From: Atrichornis clamosus
Lineage: Eukaryota > Chordata > Aves > Passeriformes > Menuridae
Reading direction: 5' to 3'
DNA: 64,000 nucleotides
NCBI GenBank assembly: GCA_013400975.1
Contig: WBMZ01002691.1
Coordinates: 48,197-112,196, forward strand
How positions within the stretch are numbered: the first letter of the stretch is position 1; the number at the start of each line of letters is the position of its first letter. Position numbers and translations under genes: made by a program. This document shows, in pieces, positions 62,281-64,000 of this stretch. The notes beneath the pieces are model-generated. The model made no database searches, was not told where the DNA came from, and saw only the letters and a list, made by a program, of their open reading frames with translations.

Positions 62281-64000
62281 TTTTTTTTAGACTTTTTTAC
62301 AATATTTTTTGCATAAATATAAAGAGATCAGCACAATTCTTAGCTAAAAATGCCATGTAAACACACGCACTTGTGCTAGGGAATGCTAATCAAATTCTAA
62401 GAGCAGCAGTCAAGGAAGCACTTTTGCAAAGGCAAGTCAATACTCAAGCAAATATAAAAATATTTAAGGAAACTACTCCACTGATAATGCTCACCCAATG
62501 CACAATTAGCATATATATTTCACCATACAGTTTTTCAATTCGGGAATGCAGGAGGAACGTGGGAAAAACATAAAATAGAAGATATAGCAAAACATTTATT
62601 TCAAAGTATTTCTATTAGGATGAAGGTAAATATGAAGCTTTTGAATAACCCCCATAACTTTTGAAGTCCTGTCTGTATTCACTTTTTGCCAACCTAACAT
62701 TTAATCTTAATAAAAATAAATTATGAACGTCACTTAAAACATGATCTAAATTAATATCTTATATACTGCTAGGGTCTGGCTGGGTGATTTTTCATATTTC
62801 CTGTCATAAATTTATATTTTGTGAGTCTTACATCTAGCCACCCCGGTTTACAACATACGTAATGGAATTTGAAGTAATAGAATTATAAAAGTAATATATA
62901 AACATATTAATACTTCTACATTGTATATCTGTGTAATTCGGTTATTATCTTCGTATCTAAATATAAGAAATCTTAAGAAACACAGAACCGAAATTTGACA
63001 AGAAGGAATTTTATCACAACTAATTTCATGACAAGGAAAAAGTATGGCTTTTTTTAAAGTGATGTTAGACTTTGTATGTGACAACATAAAAAATGCGGAA
63101 AGTCACTTATTCACTGGTGAAATGAGTAAGGGGCCAGGATGAGACAGTCGCTAAGACCTGTATTGGTTAATTGCTATTAGTACTTCAACATAACTATTTT
63201 TTTTTCTCTTAAGGATGCAGTTACTCTTTACAAAAAAAATGTAAAATGATTGACTCATACATGCCTATCCATGAATGACAAAAAGAAGTGTTGTCCATCT
63301 TCACCAGTCCAAAGAATAAGAAGTCTTGAGCTGACATTGCCCTGAGGAGAAAACTTAGTCCAGATCTTCATTAAAAAAATTCCTCCTGGTTCAAAAGAAC
63401 TCTTGAACAAAATTCTAAGTAAATCTCACTTAAAATTAGCAATTCACTTTGAACTGAAATTGTGTTTAATTCTACACCAAGAGTACTGACTCTGTGTTAA
63501 AGAACTTTTAGAAAGTTAATATAGATGTTGATTTTTCCTAAATAAATCAAGAGCTGGACAAGGTTAAGGTGATGAAATATCATTTAATGAAGGTCCTTCA
63601 GGTGCACAATACACTGAGAATTCCCACTGAAGATGCACACATGACATAGAGCAGTATAGCTTTTTGTAAGTTTATCATATTATCATAACTAACAAGAATC
63701 TCCAATTAGGAATATAGATGATGAAGTAATTGACATGAACCTCCAATTATCTCATTCCTCTTTGAAATGGTATGTATTATGAAAAAGTTTTCAGGAAGTT
63801 ATTAATTGTGACAAAGAGGATGTTAGCTGTGTCTCTCCTCACCAATCGTCATGAGAAATGTCTCTGGAAGACACCTATTGTTTATGAGAAAATGGTGTCT
63901 TGTCCTTGGGTCTCAGAAGAAACTTAGACTAGGCACAGCCCTCAGGAACCTCTGTACTTAAAAGTACTGAGGGCATAAAGTTAAGAAACTATAACTATAT
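62281..64000. other. Non-coding AT-rich unique DNA to the window edge
   Basis: Two short frames (62373-62573, plus, 66 codons; 62848-63087, minus, 79 codons) have no recognisable domain. A T run lies at about 62281-62288. I see no repeats, RNA genes or mobile elements. Confidence 0.6.

Noticed and set aside
1..64000. CRISPR arrays, operons, tRNA or rRNA genes
   Set aside because: No regularly spaced repeats, tRNA B-box contexts, rRNA cores or prokaryotic gene organisation were seen; the repeats present are CR1/LTR relics and microsatellites.

Overview
The window looks like a piece of a vertebrate, very probably avian, nuclear genome. The evidence is a set of CR1 LINE 3' ends. Their terminal sequence and octamer-like ATTCTATGA tail are highly characteristic of birds. 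A diverged avian-type endogenous retroviral LTR fragment is also present. Base composition is AT-rich (roughly 36-38% GC by eye) and CpG-poor. There are no operons, Shine-Dalgarno sites or dense coding as in a prokaryote. The LTR type and one CR1 variant resemble copies common in songbirds, but that finer placement is from memory and not decisive.

No protein-coding gene could be supported. The open reading frames run from 60 to 172 codons. They overlap on both strands, lack recognisable domains, and occur at about the density and length expected by chance in AT-rich DNA. I read the window as a gene desert or the inside of one or more very long introns.

Layout: 1-5.4 kb is unique AT-rich DNA with small tandem duplications. 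A plus-strand CR1 end lies at about 5.45 kb. Unique DNA follows to about 24 kb and includes a 6.7-kb stretch (14.8-21.5 kb) with no ORF of 60 codons or more. A second plus-strand CR1 end sits at 24.0 kb. An LTR fragment abuts another CR1 tail at 27.5-27.8 kb. Two CTCF-like motifs in the same orientation lie at 28.7 and 29.55 kb. A longer minus-strand CR1 is at 33.8-34.0 kb. An (AAAT)n run is at 36.3 kb and an (ATGAT)n microsatellite at 41.7 kb. A minus-strand CR1 is at 43.1 kb. At 50.3-50.9 kb is a coding-like segment with a weak resemblance to a fetuin-type cystatin domain. An A/C-rich low-complexity tract lies at 51.5 kb and a 15-bp inverted repeat at 53.6 kb. An older minus-strand CR1 internal/3' piece covers 54.7-55.06 kb. 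A locally GC- and CpG-richer patch with paired CCAAT boxes lies at 55.35-56.0 kb. The last few kilobases are AT-rich and dotted with TAAT/ATTA motifs, as in conserved noncoding DNA.

I found no new system such as a gene cluster, CRISPR array or intact mobile element. The most useful leads are the possible conserved noncoding blocks, the CTCF-like pair, the CpG-richer patch at 55.4 kb and the weak fetuin-like relic. All need comparative data.
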